From contig NZ_WHOY01000031.1 of the NCBI RefSeq assembly GCF_009765445.1, positions 2,910,884 through 2,974,883 on the forward strand: a DNA stretch of 64,000 nt. Reading direction: 5' to 3'. The position numbers and the translations under genes were made by a program. How positions within the stretch are numbered: position 1 is the first letter of the stretch; each line of letters starts with the position of its first letter. Shown here piece by piece: positions 54,674 to 64,000 of the stretch. Source of the DNA: Pantoea sp. BAV 3049 (GTDB taxonomy: Bacteria; Pseudomonadota; Gammaproteobacteria; Enterobacterales; Enterobacteriaceae). The notes under the pieces were generated by a model. The model searched no databases. It saw nothing but the letters and a program-made list of their open reading frames with translations, and was not told the DNA's origin.

Positions 54674-55621
54674 TCAGGCGAAGGACAAAGCATAACGATC
54701 GATAAAGCTGGCGATCTCGCCGGAGGTCTTCAGCGCCCGGATATGGCTGAACAGGTCGCTGGCCTCCTCATACTCTTTACGCAGATACCCCAGCCATTGC
54801 TTGATCCTGGCTACGTGGTACAGGCCGGTATCGCCCTGCTTCTCCAGCTGCACGTATTTATGCAGCAGCGTCACCACACCTGCCCATGGCATTCGCGGCT
54901 CGTTATATTTAATCACTCTGCTCAGATTCGGCACGTTCAGCGCACCCCGACCAATCATCACCGCATCGCAGCCGGTCACCCGCATGCACTCCTGCGCGCT
55001 TTGCCAGCCCCAGATCTCGCCGTTAGCGATTACCGGGATGCTCAGGCGCTGGCGGATTTCGCCGATTGCAGCCCAGTTGATGCGCTCGGCTTTATAACCG
55101 TCTTCTTTGGTGCGGCCGTGAACCGCCAGTTCGGTCGCGCCCGCCTGCTGTACCGCATCGGCAATTTCAAACTGCCGATCGCCCGACTCCCAGCCCAGCC
55201 GTACTTTAACCGTGACCGGCAGATGATCCGGCACCGCTTCACGCATGGCTTTTGCACCACGATAAATCAGTTCGGGATCTTTCAGCAGTGTCGCTCCACC
55301 ACCGCTGCCGTTGACCGTTTTCGACGGGCAGCCACAGTTCAGATCGACACCCCATGATCCTAATTCCACCGCGCGGGCAGCGTTTTCCGCCAGCCATTCA
55401 GGGTACTGGCCCAGCAGTTGAATACGCACCAGCGTACCAGAGGGAGTGCGGCTGGCATGGAGCAGTTCGGGGCAGAGGCGATGAAAGGATTTGACCGGCA
55501 AGAGCTGGTCAACGACCCGCAGAAATTCCGTGATGCAGAGATCGTAATCGTTGACGTCGGTGAGCAGTTCGCGCACCAGGGAGTCCAGCACGCCCTCCAT
55601 CGGGGCAAGTAAAACGCGCAT
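54674..55621 (-). CDS. dusC: tRNA-dihydrouridine(16) synthase DusC
   Basis: A 315-residue (E. coli 315) flavin enzyme that reduces U16 in tRNA. From the ATG at 55621, [19 protein letters not shown] is identical to E. coli; [19 protein letters not shown] (active-site cysteine) and [13 protein letters not shown] follow, and the C-terminal helical domain is present. The longer frame is not used. In E. coli dusC lies beside yohJK at 48 min; here its neighbours are the MFS gene and rhlE. Confidence 0.96.
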   Translation of the reverse strand: MRVLLAPMEGVLDSLVRELLTDVNDYDLCITEFLRVVDQLLPVKSFHRLCPELLHASRTPSGTLVRIQLLGQYPEWLAENAARAVELGSWGVDLNCGCPSKTVNGSGGGATLLKDPELIYRGAKAMREAVPDHLPVTVKVRLGWESGDRQFEIADAVQQAGATELAVHGRTKEDGYKAERINWAAIGEIRQRLSIPVIANGEIWGWQSAQECMRVTGCDAVMIGRGALNVPNLSRVIKYNEPRMPWAGVVTLLHKYVQLEKQGDTGLYHVARIKQWLGYLRKEYEEASDLFSHIRALKTSGEIASFIDRYALSFA

Positions 55622-55752
55622 GTCACAACTCATTCGTCGCTGAGATAAGGGGATCTGGCGATCCCCCGGAGAGAGTTCCCGTCATACCGCGAAGAGTGCG
55701 TTGACGGAAAATGGCCTTACGCCGGATCGGAACCGGCGCTCAGGCTTAACCG

Positions 55753-57156
55753 TTATGCAGGGTTAGAACGGCGCTGACGGGTTTTGTTGCGTGGTGCACC
55801 GTTGCTGCTGCCTTCCGGCTTCGCGCCACGTGCCGCACCGGCACCTGCCCCATGACGACGCTGGCCGTTGCCCTGGCTGCGTTCGCCACCGGCAGACTGA
55901 CCGCGCTCGCCGCCGCCGTTGCCACGGTTGCCCTGAGGCGCACCACGGCCACGACCGCCGCCGTTACCACCACCGCGCTGCTGACGACCATTCTGAATCG
56001 GCTCCGCTTTAATTGACGGGTCCGGCTCATAGCCTTCGATAGCAATACGTGGGATCTCACGCTTCAGTACACGCTCAATGTCACGCAGCAGTTTGTGTTC
56101 ATCCACACAAACCAGCGACAGCGCTTCACCGGTTGCCGCAGCACGACCGGTACGACCGATGCGGTGCACGTAATCTTCCGGCACGTTTGGCAGCTCGTAG
56201 TTCACCACATGCGGCAGCTCAGAAATATCAATCCCACGCGCGGCGATATCCGTCGCCACCAGCACGCGAATTTTGCCTTCTTTAAAATCGCTCAGTGCGC
56301 GGGTACGAGCGCCCTGGCTCTTGTTACCGTGAATCGCTGCGGCTGTGATACCGTCTTTGTTCAGCTGTTCAGCCAGGTGGTTAGCACCGTGCTTGGTCCG
56401 GGTGAACACCAGTACCTGCTGCCAGTTATCACGGCCAATCAGGAAGGAGAGCAGTTCCCGCTTACGCTTTTTGTCGACGAAGTGCACGTGCTGCGTAACC
56501 TGCTCGGAAGCGGTGTTACGACGGGCCACTTCAACCTGCTCAGGGTTGTGCAGCAGTTTTTCCGCCAGACCTTTAATCTCATCAGAGAAGGTGGCCGAGA
56601 ATAGCAGGTTCTGACGCTTCGCAGGCAGCTTGGCCAGCACGCGACGGATATCATGGATAAAGCCCATATCCAGCATACGATCGGCTTCGTCCAGCACCAG
56701 AATCTCCACCTGGGAGAGATCCAGCGCATTCTGATGCTCCAGATCCAGCAGGCGGCCAGGGGTGGCAACCAGCACATCCACACCGCCACGCAGCTTCATC
56801 ATTTGCGGGTTGATGCTGACGCCGCCGAACACCACCAGCGAGCGCAGGTCGAGATACTTAGAGTAATCGTGGACGTTTTCACCGACCTGGGCCGCCAGTT
56901 CGCGGGTGGGGGTCAGGATCAGCGCACGAACCGGACGGCGCCCTTTTGGGTGCGGGTTCGCGCTGCTGAGCAGCTGCAGCAGAGGCAGCGTAAAACCGGC
57001 CGTTTTACCGGTACCGGTCTGCGCGCTGGCCATCAGGTCGCGGCCCGCCAGCACCACAGGAATAGCCTGCAGCTGGATTGGCGTTGGCTCGTTATAACCC
57101 TGTTCTGCAACAGCACGCAAAATGTCGGCGTTCAGGCCGAGAGAATCAAATGACAT
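55753..57156 (-). CDS. rhlE: DEAD-box RNA helicase RhlE
   Basis: A 467-residue ATP-dependent RNA helicase involved in ribosome assembly and RNA decay. From the ATG at 57156 the Q motif is [11 protein letters not shown], Walker [13 protein letters not shown] box [12 protein letters not shown] in FSATF, and motif [12 protein letters not shown]. The C-terminus is a long Gly/Arg/Gln/Asn-rich tail (residues about 385-467), usual for RhlE and probably RNA-binding. The 5' extension of the frame is not needed. Confidence 0.95.
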   Translation of the reverse strand: MSFDSLGLNADILRAVAEQGYNEPTPIQLQAIPVVLAGRDLMASAQTGTGKTAGFTLPLLQLLSSANPHPKGRRPVRALILTPTRELAAQVGENVHDYSKYLDLRSLVVFGGVSINPQMMKLRGGVDVLVATPGRLLDLEHQNALDLSQVEILVLDEADRMLDMGFIHDIRRVLAKLPAKRQNLLFSATFSDEIKGLAEKLLHNPEQVEVARRNTASEQVTQHVHFVDKKRKRELLSFLIGRDNWQQVLVFTRTKHGANHLAEQLNKDGITAAAIHGNKSQGARTRALSDFKEGKIRVLVATDIAARGIDISELPHVVNYELPNVPEDYVHRIGRTGRAAATGEALSLVCVDEHKLLRDIERVLKREIPRIAIEGYEPDPSIKAEPIQNGRQQRGGGNGGGRGRGAPQGNRGNGGGERGQSAGGERSQGNGQRRHGAGAGAARGAKPEGSSNGAPRNKTRQRRSNPA

Positions 57157-57368
57157 AAAATTGACTGACTCCGGATCCGCCCTGACCGCAATAAGCGGTG
57201 TAGTTTCCAGGGGGAGAATATGACGCCAGGCTTCGCCTGACGTTTGAAAGGGAGCACAAACCACGGTGCGTAAGGGGCGGATTATAACAGACATTACATC
57301 AGCACCGGGAGTGTTTCTTTTGGCGGGGGGAAAATCTCTCTTTTACCAGCGAGGGCGAAGCGATTCCG

Positions 57369-58133
57369 TCACACAGCCTCCGCAAGATTCTGAGCCATCT
57401 CCCGCAGTTGCCTGGCACTGCTATGACCAATCAGCATAAATTTGTAGTGCTGCTGCCGCCAGTAAACCACGTTCATCCCACGCCGCTTTTCCTGGCTGAA
57501 GGCGGTATCTTCAGGTTGTGAAGCGGCAGTGATACAAAGCGCCAGCGGGCCGGACTGCCGGTCCTGCCAGACAATCTGCGCAATCGACACGCCGTCATAG
57601 CTGAGCATTCTCGCTCCTTTGAATTCGCTGTCTGACAGGGTTAATACTGTGGCATTCAACTGCAGGCCAAGGCGCTGGCTGACCAGAGCGAGCTGTTCAC
57701 TCGCAGCAGCAGGTGTCAGGCTGCCGCCGCTCAGCGTTTCACGGGTGTACAGCGCCATATATTGCGCCACGGTATCACGCCAGCCATCGTCGTTATCGAA
57801 CAGACGCCTGCCTTTCATTCCCCCCACCAGGCCTATTGCCAACGCGGAAACGGTAGCGGCAATCAGCGTGCGGCGGCTGATCCCCTGTGGGGCTTGTTGC
57901 GGGTGGATTGTCAATTTTTCCTGCATCGGTTTGAGCGGAGCCTCATCCAGCAGCGGGGAAAACGCCGCTGCAAAATCGAGGCTGGCAGAATCCAGCTGAT
58001 TCAGACGCATCACCAGCTCCGGATCTTCATTTAGCATCTTCTCAACCTGTTGCGACTGGCTGTCGTTTAGCTGATTGTCGAGATAAGCCACCAGCATTTC
58101 GTCTGACAGCGGTGCGTTGATAATCCAGCTCAT
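57369..58133 (-). CDS. Anti-sigma factor (membrane-anchored) of the adjacent ECF sigma
   Basis: A 254-residue protein. The N-terminal cytoplasmic domain (residues about 1-90: SDEMLVAYLDNQLNDSQSQQ) resembles the anti-sigma fold that holds ECF sigma factors, but has no HxxxCxxC zinc motif. A membrane segment follows at about 107-122 (LIAATVSALAIGLVGG), then a periplasmic sensor part. Its ATG overlaps the sigma factor stop by 4 bases, so the two are made together. It should keep the sigma factor inactive until a periplasmic signal. Confidence 0.8.
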   Translation of the reverse strand: MSWIINAPLSDEMLVAYLDNQLNDSQSQQVEKMLNEDPELVMRLNQLDSASLDFAAAFSPLLDEAPLKPMQEKLTIHPQQAPQGISRRTLIAATVSALAIGLVGGMKGRRLFDNDDGWRDTVAQYMALYTRETLSGGSLTPAAASEQLALVSQRLGLQLNATVLTLSDSEFKGARMLSYDGVSIAQIVWQDRQSGPLALCITAASQPEDTAFSQEKRRGMNVVYWRQQHYKFMLIGHSSARQLREMAQNLAEAV

Positions 58134-58648
58134 GGCTGCCCTCCTTTTCTGCGCTGCTGTTGCAGCCCCGGGTCTTTTGCCAGCGCGAGGCGGGCATTCG
58201 CCAGCCTGCTCATGATCGTACCGATGGGGACGGTCAGCGTGTCGGCCGCTTCCTGATAGGTAAACCCTTCGACGTAGACCAGGAAAACCGCATTGCGCTG
58301 CGCTTCCGGCAGCCCGTTAACGCGGTCGCGCACCTGTTGCGCCCATAGCCGGTCAACGTCACTCTCCGCGACCTGAAACGCCTGCCTGTCCAGCTCGTCT
58401 ATATTTTGCTGACGGGTCAGGTGGCTGGCACGCACCTGATTGATCCAGATAGAGTGCAGGATGGAGAACAGCCAGCGATCGAGCCGCGTGCCCGGCGTAA
58501 ACTGGCTGCTTTTTTCCAGCGCCCGCAGGCAGGTTGCCTGCACCAGATCTTCCGCCACGTCGCGCTTGCGGGACAATACCAGCCCGTAGCGCCACAGCCG
58601 CGCCAGATAGAGAGGGAGTTCGCCACGAATATCCACGCTGTTACTCAC
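58130..58648 (-). CDS. ECF-family RNA polymerase sigma factor
   Basis: A 172-residue sigma factor. Region 2 (LARLWRYGLVLSRKRDVAED, LVQATCLRALEKSSQF) and region 4 (LPEAQRNAVFLVYVEGFTYQ, TVPIGTIMSRLANARLAL) are intact. The start is GTG at 58648 with AAGGAGTCC upstream. It overlaps the anti-sigma gene and lies just downstream of a cytochrome b561 gene on the same strand. The signal and target promoters are unknown; oxidative stress or surface stress are common for such pairs. Confidence 0.88.
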   Translation of the reverse strand: MSNSVDIRGELPLYLARLWRYGLVLSRKRDVAEDLVQATCLRALEKSSQFTPGTRLDRWLFSILHSIWINQVRASHLTRQQNIDELDRQAFQVAESDVDRLWAQQVRDRVNGLPEAQRNAVFLVYVEGFTYQEAADTLTVPIGTIMSRLANARLALAKDPGLQQQRRKGGQP

Positions 58649-58716
58649 CCGGACTCCTTAAAAGCATCCCATAAGCCCCTTTTTTACCGTGCCCCCGGGA
58701 GAAGATAAAAGCCCCG

Positions 58717-59274
58717 TCAGCGGATTTTCAGCCCGGGGATCATTCTTCTGAGTGTAGGATCCTTCAGCGCATAGTGGTGAAACAGCGCCACCAGCGCATG
58801 GCCACCGGCAAGGACAATAATCCCCCAGGCATTGTAGTAATGCAGGGTTCCCAGCAAATGGCGCAGAGAGCCATCAACATAAATCAGATCGGACATGTCG
58901 CCGAATCCAAAAAAGGCAAACTCTTCGCCCTGCGCCCAGCGGAACAGGAAACCGAGCACCACCTGCGCAATCAGCATCAGATAAAGCAGCCCGTGTACCG
59001 CTTTTGCCCCAATGTGCAACGCGCGTGAAGGCGTCGCCGGAGGCAGACGACGGCCTTTACTGACCCGCCAGACAATGCGCGCAATCATCAGCACTGCCAG
59101 CAGAATGCCGAAGGAGATATGCCAGGACTGCAGGCTGTGACGAAGTGGCGTGCCACGCTCCAGTCGTGACCAGACCTGAAAACTGGCAAAGAGAAAAATT
59201 ACGTCGAGCGCGGTCAGCCAGTGCAGCGTGATGGATAAGCGATCGTAGTGCGACGAAGTGGAAGTCTGGCGCAT
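58717..59274 (-). CDS. Cytochrome b561 family protein (CybB-like)
   Basis: A 185-residue inner-membrane di-heme protein with four membrane helices. Candidate heme histidines are in LSITLHWLTALD, HSLQSWHISFG, AVHGLLYL and LHYYNAWG/GHALVALFHHY. CybB-type proteins pass electrons from quinol, for example to superoxide. It lies just upstream of the ECF sigma and anti-sigma genes on the same strand (68-base gap), so it may be under that sigma factor. Confidence 0.87.
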   Translation of the reverse strand: MRQTSTSSHYDRLSITLHWLTALDVIFLFASFQVWSRLERGTPLRHSLQSWHISFGILLAVLMIARIVWRVSKGRRLPPATPSRALHIGAKAVHGLLYLMLIAQVVLGFLFRWAQGEEFAFFGFGDMSDLIYVDGSLRHLLGTLHYYNAWGIIVLAGGHALVALFHHYALKDPTLRRMIPGLKIR

Positions 59275-59365
59275 GGTAGCGTTCCCCTGAGTGATTTACA
59301 GAGTGAACAGTTCAGAACGGGATTTTATTCAGTTTATTTTGAAAAAAAGAAGGGAGAGATAAAGA

Positions 59366-59389
59366 ACGGGCCACCCTACGGCGGCCCGT
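59366..59389 (-). terminator. Intrinsic terminator after ybhQ
   Basis: On the minus strand ACGGGCC and GGCCCGT form a 7-base stem around a 10-base loop, followed by TCTTTATCT. It is just past the ybhQ stop and separates ybhQ from cytochrome b561. Confidence 0.7.
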
Positions 59390-59395
59390 AGTGCA

Positions 59396-59785
59396 TCAGC
59401 GGTGACGCTGGCGAGCGCGAACAGGCTCTTTAGCCAGCAGAGAGACCACGGCGGGTCCGGTCAGCATCAGCACACCTACAACACCCAGTAGCAGGTTGTT
59501 GTGGATCACGCGGGACAAAAGATACAGCACCAGCATGGCGGCCCCAAAATAATACGTGGTGGTGACATCTTCCAGGAAGTCGCCAACACGACGTAAACGA
59601 GGGCTGCGTTGAGTCATCAGCATCGCGGCAAATACGCTGGCATACATCGCCAGAAATACCGTACTGACCTGCAGCAGTGTCTGGTGCTTCCATCCCCACA
59701 CCAGTCCGGCAATCAGCAGGAGGTGCAGCGTGATATGTACACAGGTTTGTCCGGTGACAATCTGAATACGATTAGACCATTTCAT
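59396..59785 (-). CDS. ybhQ: Inner-membrane protein YbhQ
   Basis: A 129-residue membrane protein from the ATG at 59785 (E. coli 136), four predicted segments. MKWSNRIQIVTGQTCVHITL at the start, TTTYYFGAAMLVLYLLSRV and the segment LTGPAVVSLLAK follow E. coli YbhQ closely. Function is unknown. It is divergent from ybhP, as in E. coli. Confidence 0.88.
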   Translation of the reverse strand: MKWSNRIQIVTGQTCVHITLHLLLIAGLVWGWKHQTLLQVSTVFLAMYASVFAAMLMTQRSPRLRRVGDFLEDVTTTYYFGAAMLVLYLLSRVIHNNLLLGVVGVLMLTGPAVVSLLAKEPVRARQRHR

Positions 59786-59968
59786 TGTTTTCTCCTGGCA
59801 GACCCAACAGAGGTCGCCCAGCCTTGTTACCACAGTAGCGTGATAACGAATTTCCTCAGACTAACGTAGTTTTCGGATAATGCCGCAAAGATCGCGGCTT
59901 GTCGGCACTCTTTTGTGACAAAGACTACACTTTATTCTTTGTCTGTCGAAAAGGAGAGCGCGCACAGT

Positions 59969-60730
59969 ATGTCACAAAACGCGCAAGGATTTTCATTAAA
60001 AGTCCTGACGATCAATACACACATGGGTTTTAACGCTTTTAACCGACGTTTTATTCTGCCTGAACTGCGTGATGCCGTCAGGGCCACCTCAGCGGATATC
60101 GTCTTTCTCCAGGAGGTGATGGGTGCCCACGCGGTCCACAAATTGCAGGTGGAAAACTGGCCCGACACGCCTCATTACGAATTTCTTGCTGACACGATGT
60201 GGAATGATTTCGCCTATGGTCGCAATGCGGTCTACCCGGAAGGCGACCACGGCAACGCCGTCCTGTCCCGTTTTCCCATTGTGGAGTATGAGAACCGGGA
60301 CATTTCAGTGCAGGGCACGGAAAAACGTGGCCTGCTGCACTGTAAGGTGACCATTCCCCATACTCAAACCACGCTGCATGCAATCTGCGTACATCTGGGG
60401 CTGCGTGACGCCCATCGCGCGGCACAACTGACAATGCTTTGCGAACTGATTAACAGCCTGCCTGAAAACGCGCCGGTGGTGGTGGCGGGTGATTTCAACG
60501 ACTGGCAGCAAAAAGCCAACGCGATCTTGAAACGGGGAGCCGGAATGGAAGAAGTTTTCAGCCGCAAGTCCGGTCGCCCGGCGCGTACCTTCCCTGCCCG
60601 CTTTCCCCTGCTGCGGCTTGACCGCATCTATGTTCGTAACGCCGGGATCAGCCACCCGCAGACCATTCCTCTGCGCCCCTGGTCACACCTGTCCGATCAC
60701 GCGCCACTGGCGGTGGAGATTCACCTATGA
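59969..60730 (+). CDS. ybhP: Endonuclease/exonuclease/phosphatase-family protein YbhP
   Basis: A 253-residue cytoplasmic protein (E. coli 253) of the metal-dependent EEP fold. FLQEVMGAH (catalytic glutamate), [15 protein letters not shown] and [12 protein letters not shown] carry the active-site residues. The start at 59969 gives the E. coli length; AAGGAG lies 12 bases upstream, rather far, and an earlier frame start at 59915 is less likely. It overlaps clsB by 4 bases. The operon ybhP-clsB-ybhN works in phospholipid synthesis, so a phosphatase-like role is plausible. Confidence 0.9.
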   Translation: MSQNAQGFSLKVLTINTHMGFNAFNRRFILPELRDAVRATSADIVFLQEVMGAHAVHKLQVENWPDTPHYEFLADTMWNDFAYGRNAVYPEGDHGNAVLSRFPIVEYENRDISVQGTEKRGLLHCKVTIPHTQTTLHAICVHLGLRDAHRAAQLTMLCELINSLPENAPVVVAGDFNDWQQKANAILKRGAGMEEVFSRKSGRPARTFPARFPLLRLDRIYVRNAGISHPQTIPLRPWSHLSDHAPLAVEIHL

Positions 60731-61968
60731 AAATGGAATGGCGTGACGGTAACCGCCTGCGACTGCTTGCCAACGGAGAGCAGTATTTCCCGCGGGTGTT
60801 TGAGGCAATCCGTCGCTCAAAAGAGACGGTGCTGCTGGAGACCTTTATTCTGTTTGAAGATCAGGTGGGAAAACAGTTGCACGCTGTGCTGCTGGAAGCG
60901 GCTCAACGTGGCGTGAAAGTGGAAATGATGCTGGATGGCTACGGCTCCAACGATCTTTCCGACGAGTTTATCAGCACTCTGACTGCTGCTGGCGTGCGTT
61001 TCCTTTATTACGATCCCCGCCCGCTGGTGCTGGGTATGCGAACCAATATCTTTCGCCGCCTGCATCGTAAAACCGTGGTCTGCGACGGGGTGATTGCCTT
61101 TGTCGGCGGCATCAATTTTTCGTCAGAGCATAACTCCAGCTATGGGCCGGAAGCCAAGCAGGATTATGCCGTTGAGGTGCGCGGTCCGATTGTTGATGAC
61201 ATCACCCGCTACGTCCGCCAGGCGATCAGCAGTCAACAAGTGCCACGTCGCTGGTGGGGTGGCCGATCGCACCGCCCGGCACACAATGCCACGCCGGGCG
61301 AAGCACAGGTACTGTTTGTCTGGCGTGATAACGACGAGCACCGGGACGATATCGAGCAGCACTACATTACGATGCTGCGCGAAGCCAAACAGGAAGTGAT
61401 CATCGCCAACGCCTACTTCTTTCCCGGTTACCATCTGCTGCGGGAGATGCGCAGTGCGGCGCAGCGTGGCGTCACGGTGAAGCTGATTGTGCAGGGTGAA
61501 CCGGATATGCCGATCGTCAAGGTCGGAGCCGAGTTGCTGTACAACTATCTGGTCGGCGGCGGCGTGGAGATTTATGAATATATCCGTCGTCCACTGCACG
61601 CCAAAATCGCGGTGCAGGACACTCAATGGTCGACGGTTGGATCCAGCAATCTTGATCCGCTGAGCCTGTCGCTCAACCTGGAAGCCAACCTGATGATCCA
61701 CGACCGCGCCTTTAATCAGGTGCTGCGTAACGAGCTGAACCGGTTACTGGCTGAAGAGTGCCAGCGGGTGGAAGAGAGCCAGTTGCCAAAGCAAAACTGG
61801 TGGCAGTTATCAAAAAGCGTGGTGGTGTTTCACTTCCTGCGCCACTTTCCGGCCATTGCTGGCTGGCTGCCCGCTCATACGCCGAAGCTGGCACAGGTGC
61901 CGCCGCCGGTGCAGCCTGAAATGGAAACCCAGGATCGTGTGGATCCCAAAGAGAGAGTGAAACCCTGA
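60727..61968 (+). CDS. clsB: Cardiolipin synthase ClsB
   Basis: A 413-residue (E. coli 413) phospholipase-D family enzyme making cardiolipin or phosphatidylglycerol at the inner membrane. The two HKD motifs are [18 protein letters not shown] (about residue 114) and [20 protein letters not shown] (about 292). It overlaps ybhP by 4 bases and ybhN by 1, so all three are co-translated. Confidence 0.96.
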   Translation: MKMEWRDGNRLRLLANGEQYFPRVFEAIRRSKETVLLETFILFEDQVGKQLHAVLLEAAQRGVKVEMMLDGYGSNDLSDEFISTLTAAGVRFLYYDPRPLVLGMRTNIFRRLHRKTVVCDGVIAFVGGINFSSEHNSSYGPEAKQDYAVEVRGPIVDDITRYVRQAISSQQVPRRWWGGRSHRPAHNATPGEAQVLFVWRDNDEHRDDIEQHYITMLREAKQEVIIANAYFFPGYHLLREMRSAAQRGVTVKLIVQGEPDMPIVKVGAELLYNYLVGGGVEIYEYIRRPLHAKIAVQDTQWSTVGSSNLDPLSLSLNLEANLMIHDRAFNQVLRNELNRLLAEECQRVEESQLPKQNWWQLSKSVVVFHFLRHFPAIAGWLPAHTPKLAQVPPPVQPEMETQDRVDPKERVKP

Positions 61969-62933
61969 TGGCTGAAGGACATTCCCGCTGGAAGTGGGTG
62001 AAGAAAGCCCTCACTTGGCTGTTTTTTATTGCCGTGATTGTGCTGCTGGTGATTTATGCCCGCAAAGTGAACTGGCATGACGTGATCAACGTGATCGGCA
62101 ACTATAACCGCGTGGCGATTTTCGGCTCCGTGGCGCTGGTGGTGGTCAGCTATCTGACTTATGGCGTCTACGACTTGATTGGTCAGGCGTACTGCGGTCA
62201 TAAACTGCAAAAACGTCAGGTGATGCTGGTCTCGTTTGTCTGTTACGCCTTCAACCTGACGCTGAGTACATGGGTTGGCGGTGTGGCTATGCGCTACCGG
62301 CTCTACTCCCGTCTGGGGCTGGAGGGCAGCACCATTACGCGGATATTTTCACTGAGTATCGCCACCAACTGGCTGGGCTATGTGCTGGTGTCCGGTGTGG
62401 TATTCAGCGCCGGGATGGTACCGATACCTGCCGGATGGTTTATCGGCGAGGGAACGCTGCGCACCATTGGCGTGGCGCTGCTCTCCTTCGTAGTAATTTA
62501 TCTGGCGCTGTGTGCCTTCTCCAGGCGCCGTCGCTGGACGGTAAAAGGCCACAAACTGGCGCTTCCCTCGTTTCGTATGGCGCTGCTGCAGTTTGCCGTT
62601 TCCAGCGCTAACTGGCTGGTGATGGGCGCGATTATCTGGCTGCTGCTGGCAGAGAAAGTCGATTATCCGCAGGTGCTGGGAGTGTTGCTGATCAGCAGTA
62701 TAGCCGGGGTGATTATCCATATTCCGGCGGGGATTGGCGTGCTGGAGGCGGTATTTCTGGCGCTGCTGAGCGGCGACCATCTGTCGCACGGCACTATTAT
62801 CGCTGCCCTGCTGGCTTACCGGGTGCTCTATTTTATCGCCCCGTTGCTGCTGGCGCTGGTGCTCTATCTGTGGCTGGAGAGTCGGGCCAAAACCCTGAAG
62901 CAGAAAAATCAGCGGGAGATGCAGAAATCTTAA
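61968..62933 (+). CDS. ybhN: UPF0104/LPG synthase-like membrane protein YbhN
   Basis: A 321-residue (E. coli 318) multi-spanning protein of the lysylphosphatidylglycerol synthase transmembrane family, with about eight helices. The signature GVAMRYRLYSRLGL and IAGVIIHIPAGIGVLEAVFL are seen. It follows clsB with a 1-base overlap. The family is thought to flip or sense lipids. A minus-strand terminator hairpin lies just past its stop. Confidence 0.92.
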   Translation: MAEGHSRWKWVKKALTWLFFIAVIVLLVIYARKVNWHDVINVIGNYNRVAIFGSVALVVVSYLTYGVYDLIGQAYCGHKLQKRQVMLVSFVCYAFNLTLSTWVGGVAMRYRLYSRLGLEGSTITRIFSLSIATNWLGYVLVSGVVFSAGMVPIPAGWFIGEGTLRTIGVALLSFVVIYLALCAFSRRRRWTVKGHKLALPSFRMALLQFAVSSANWLVMGAIIWLLLAEKVDYPQVLGVLLISSIAGVIIHIPAGIGVLEAVFLALLSGDHLSHGTIIAALLAYRVLYFIAPLLLALVLYLWLESRAKTLKQKNQREMQKS

Positions 62934-62956
62934 AAAAAGGCGGAATAAATTCCGCC
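62932..62956 (-). terminator. Intrinsic terminator of ybhL
   Basis: On the minus strand GGCGGAAT and ATTCCGCC form a hairpin followed by seven Ts; this ends the leftward ybhL transcript about 100 bases past its stop, and overlaps the ybhN stop. Confidence 0.82.
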
Positions 62957-63058
62957 CTATCGATTCGTACCAGTCATTGGCCGGTCGGAACAGGTTCCTC
63001 CCCGGCCCTTCGTGCATGCCCTTGCAGCAGGCAAACTATTCGCCCGCCAGTTCAGCAC

Positions 63059-63769
63059 CTAGCGGCGGTTACCGAAGATACGCAGCAGCATCAGGAACAG
63101 ATTGATGAAGTCCAGATACAGCGTCAGCGCGCCCATAATGGAGTATCGACGCAGGTTCTCTTTATCATCAGTATTGATGTTCTCACCGATGTTTTTCAGC
63201 TTCTGCGTGTCGTAAGCGGTCAGGCCCACAAACACCACCACGCCGATATAGGTCACCGCCCACATCAGTGCCGTGCTTTTCAGCCACATGTTAACCAGTG
63301 AAGCCAGCACAATACCGATCAGCGCCATAAACAACATGCTGCCCATGCCGCTCAGGTCACGCCTGGTGGTATAACCCCAGAAGCTCATCGCACCGAACAT
63401 CCCGCCGGTGACCAGGAAAGTACTGGCGATTGAAGAGTAGGTGTAGACCAGGAAAATGCTCGCCATGGTCAGCCCGGTGAGCGCCGAGTAGAGCATAAAC
63501 AGGCCGGTCGCCGCCGCGCCGCTGAGTTTATGCACCATGCCTGACAGCACAAAGACCAGACCAAGCTGAACGATGATCAGGCCAAAGAAAGTGATGCGGT
63601 TAGCGAAAACCAGCTCCATCACCGCCGGTGTGTTAGCGGCAAACCATGAAACAAATGCAGTCAGTAACAGACCACAGGTCATCCAGCCATAGACCTGAGC
63701 CATATAGGTCTGCAGCCCGGTACCAGCCTGCGAAACAATTGAACCGTTGGAACGTGGATATCGATCCAT
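63059..63769 (-). CDS. ybhL: Bax inhibitor-1 family protein YbhL
   Basis: A 236-residue (E. coli 234) inner-membrane protein of the BI-1/TMBIM family with seven membrane segments. From the ATG at 63769 (AAGGGGAGCATC upstream) the sequence MDRYPRSNGSIV to AGLQTYMAQVYGWM follows E. coli; the C-terminal motif TAYDTQKLKN carries the aspartates of the family's calcium-leak pore. The longer frame upstream is not used. Physiological role is unknown. Confidence 0.94.
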   Translation of the reverse strand: MDRYPRSNGSIVSQAGTGLQTYMAQVYGWMTCGLLLTAFVSWFAANTPAVMELVFANRITFFGLIIVQLGLVFVLSGMVHKLSGAAATGLFMLYSALTGLTMASIFLVYTYSSIASTFLVTGGMFGAMSFWGYTTRRDLSGMGSMLFMALIGIVLASLVNMWLKSTALMWAVTYIGVVVFVGLTAYDTQKLKNIGENINTDDKENLRRYSIMGALTLYLDFINLFLMLLRIFGNRR

Positions 63770-64000
63770 GATGCTCCCCTTGTAAAGGTTAAATTTAACG
63801 TTGGTAGCGATAAGTCTGGCACATTCAGGTCTGGTTAAGCCAGCCCTGCAGACCGTTTTTCGCAGGCAGTTAGACTGCGGTTGAAGTCCGGTACGCAAAA
63901 ATGGTTCAGCCGGAGATAAAGATTGGGCGGTTGCTGCCGATAGTCAGAATACAGGGAGACCGCCTGACAGGAAGTTCTATAAACATAGCACCTCCTATGA
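63770..64000. other. Non-coding end of the window
   Basis: No gene is supported here. It contains the ybhL upstream region and possibly the end or leader of the next gene; in E. coli the moa genes lie beyond ybhL, but nothing recognisable as moaE is visible. Confidence 0.5.

Noticed and set aside
54655-54690. Terminator at the end of dusC
   Set aside because: A 6-base stem overlaps the stop, but As rather than Ts follow on the minus strand.
1-64000. CRISPR array, prophage, insertion sequence or integrase
   Set aside because: No regular spacer-repeat pattern, transposase or integrase frame was seen; the decayed genes have plain deletion junctions without an adjacent mobile element.
1-64000. 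tRNA or rRNA genes and riboswitches
   Set aside because: No cloverleaf T-arm pattern or known conserved leader was recognised in the intergenic gaps by eye; a covariance-model scan would be needed to exclude them.

Overview
The window is a high-GC, gene-dense stretch of chromosome from a member of the Enterobacterales, most likely the Erwinia/Pantoea group (Erwiniaceae). This rests on residue-level recall of E. coli orthologues with the same lengths (BglX 765 aa, ClsB 413 aa, MlrA 243 aa, YbhL, YbhP, DusC, DinG) in conserved blocks, mixed with genes E. coli lacks. No rRNA, tRNA, CRISPR array, prophage or insertion sequence was recognised.

Layout. (1) 1-5742: histidine utilisation, with the hutC repressor divergent from hutH-hutU and an M20 amidohydrolase; three HutC-type operator candidates lie between hutC and hutH. 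(2) 5902-9122: ybiB-dinG behind a good LexA (SOS) box. (3) 9191-12311: a LysR regulator divergent from a guanidino-acid type ureohydrolase and an iron-type alcohol dehydrogenase. (4) 12411-13671: a DUF3750 protein and a ParE-type toxin whose antitoxin has lost its N-terminal half. (5) 13688-21848: a seven-gene operon (argininosuccinate-lyase-like enzyme, amino-acid type ABC transporter, two NodB-type hydrolases, MmgE/PrpD protein) opposite a LysR regulator. Lyase plus MmgE/PrpD epimerase is the enzyme pair reported for iminodisuccinate breakdown, so an aminopolycarboxylate or metallophore catabolic operon is proposed.

(6) 21892-29722: an Ail/OmpX-like porin, a GNAT, mlrA, then the remains of a MlrA/LitR-linked cluster (NTF2-like protein, SDR, and a deletion fusion of a flavin oxidoreductase to a DUF3833 protein), followed by yohO and the osmoprotectant transporter yehWXY-osmF. 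(7) 29944-38339: an accessory block absent at this point in E. coli, between osmF and bglX: MFS transporter, idi, NicO-type metal exporter, chemoreceptor, Sufu-domain protein, the C-terminal remnant of a Tlde1-type effector coupled to a secreted putative immunity protein, and a DUF2236 protein. (8) 38430-48616: the yeh/yoh block resumes (bglX, dld, a mechanosensitive channel, pbpG, yohC, an ERIC repeat, yohD, yohF). (9) 48764-53172: GH15 hydrolase, L,D-transpeptidase ldtB with a long tail, then a decayed CorA/ZntB-like gene and a decayed ppk2. (10) 53269-63769: MFS transporter, dusC, rhlE, an ECF sigma/anti-sigma pair with cytochrome b561, then ybhQ-ybhP-clsB-ybhN-ybhL.

Genome organisation: ybiB-dinG at one end and rhlE...ybhL at the other are close together in E. 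coli (about 18 min). Here nearly 47 kb, including the yeh/yoh block (about 47-48 min in E. coli), lies between them. The window also holds several partial genes (antitoxin, flavin oxidoreductase/DUF3833, Tlde1 effector, CorA-like, ppk2), each with a visible junction.
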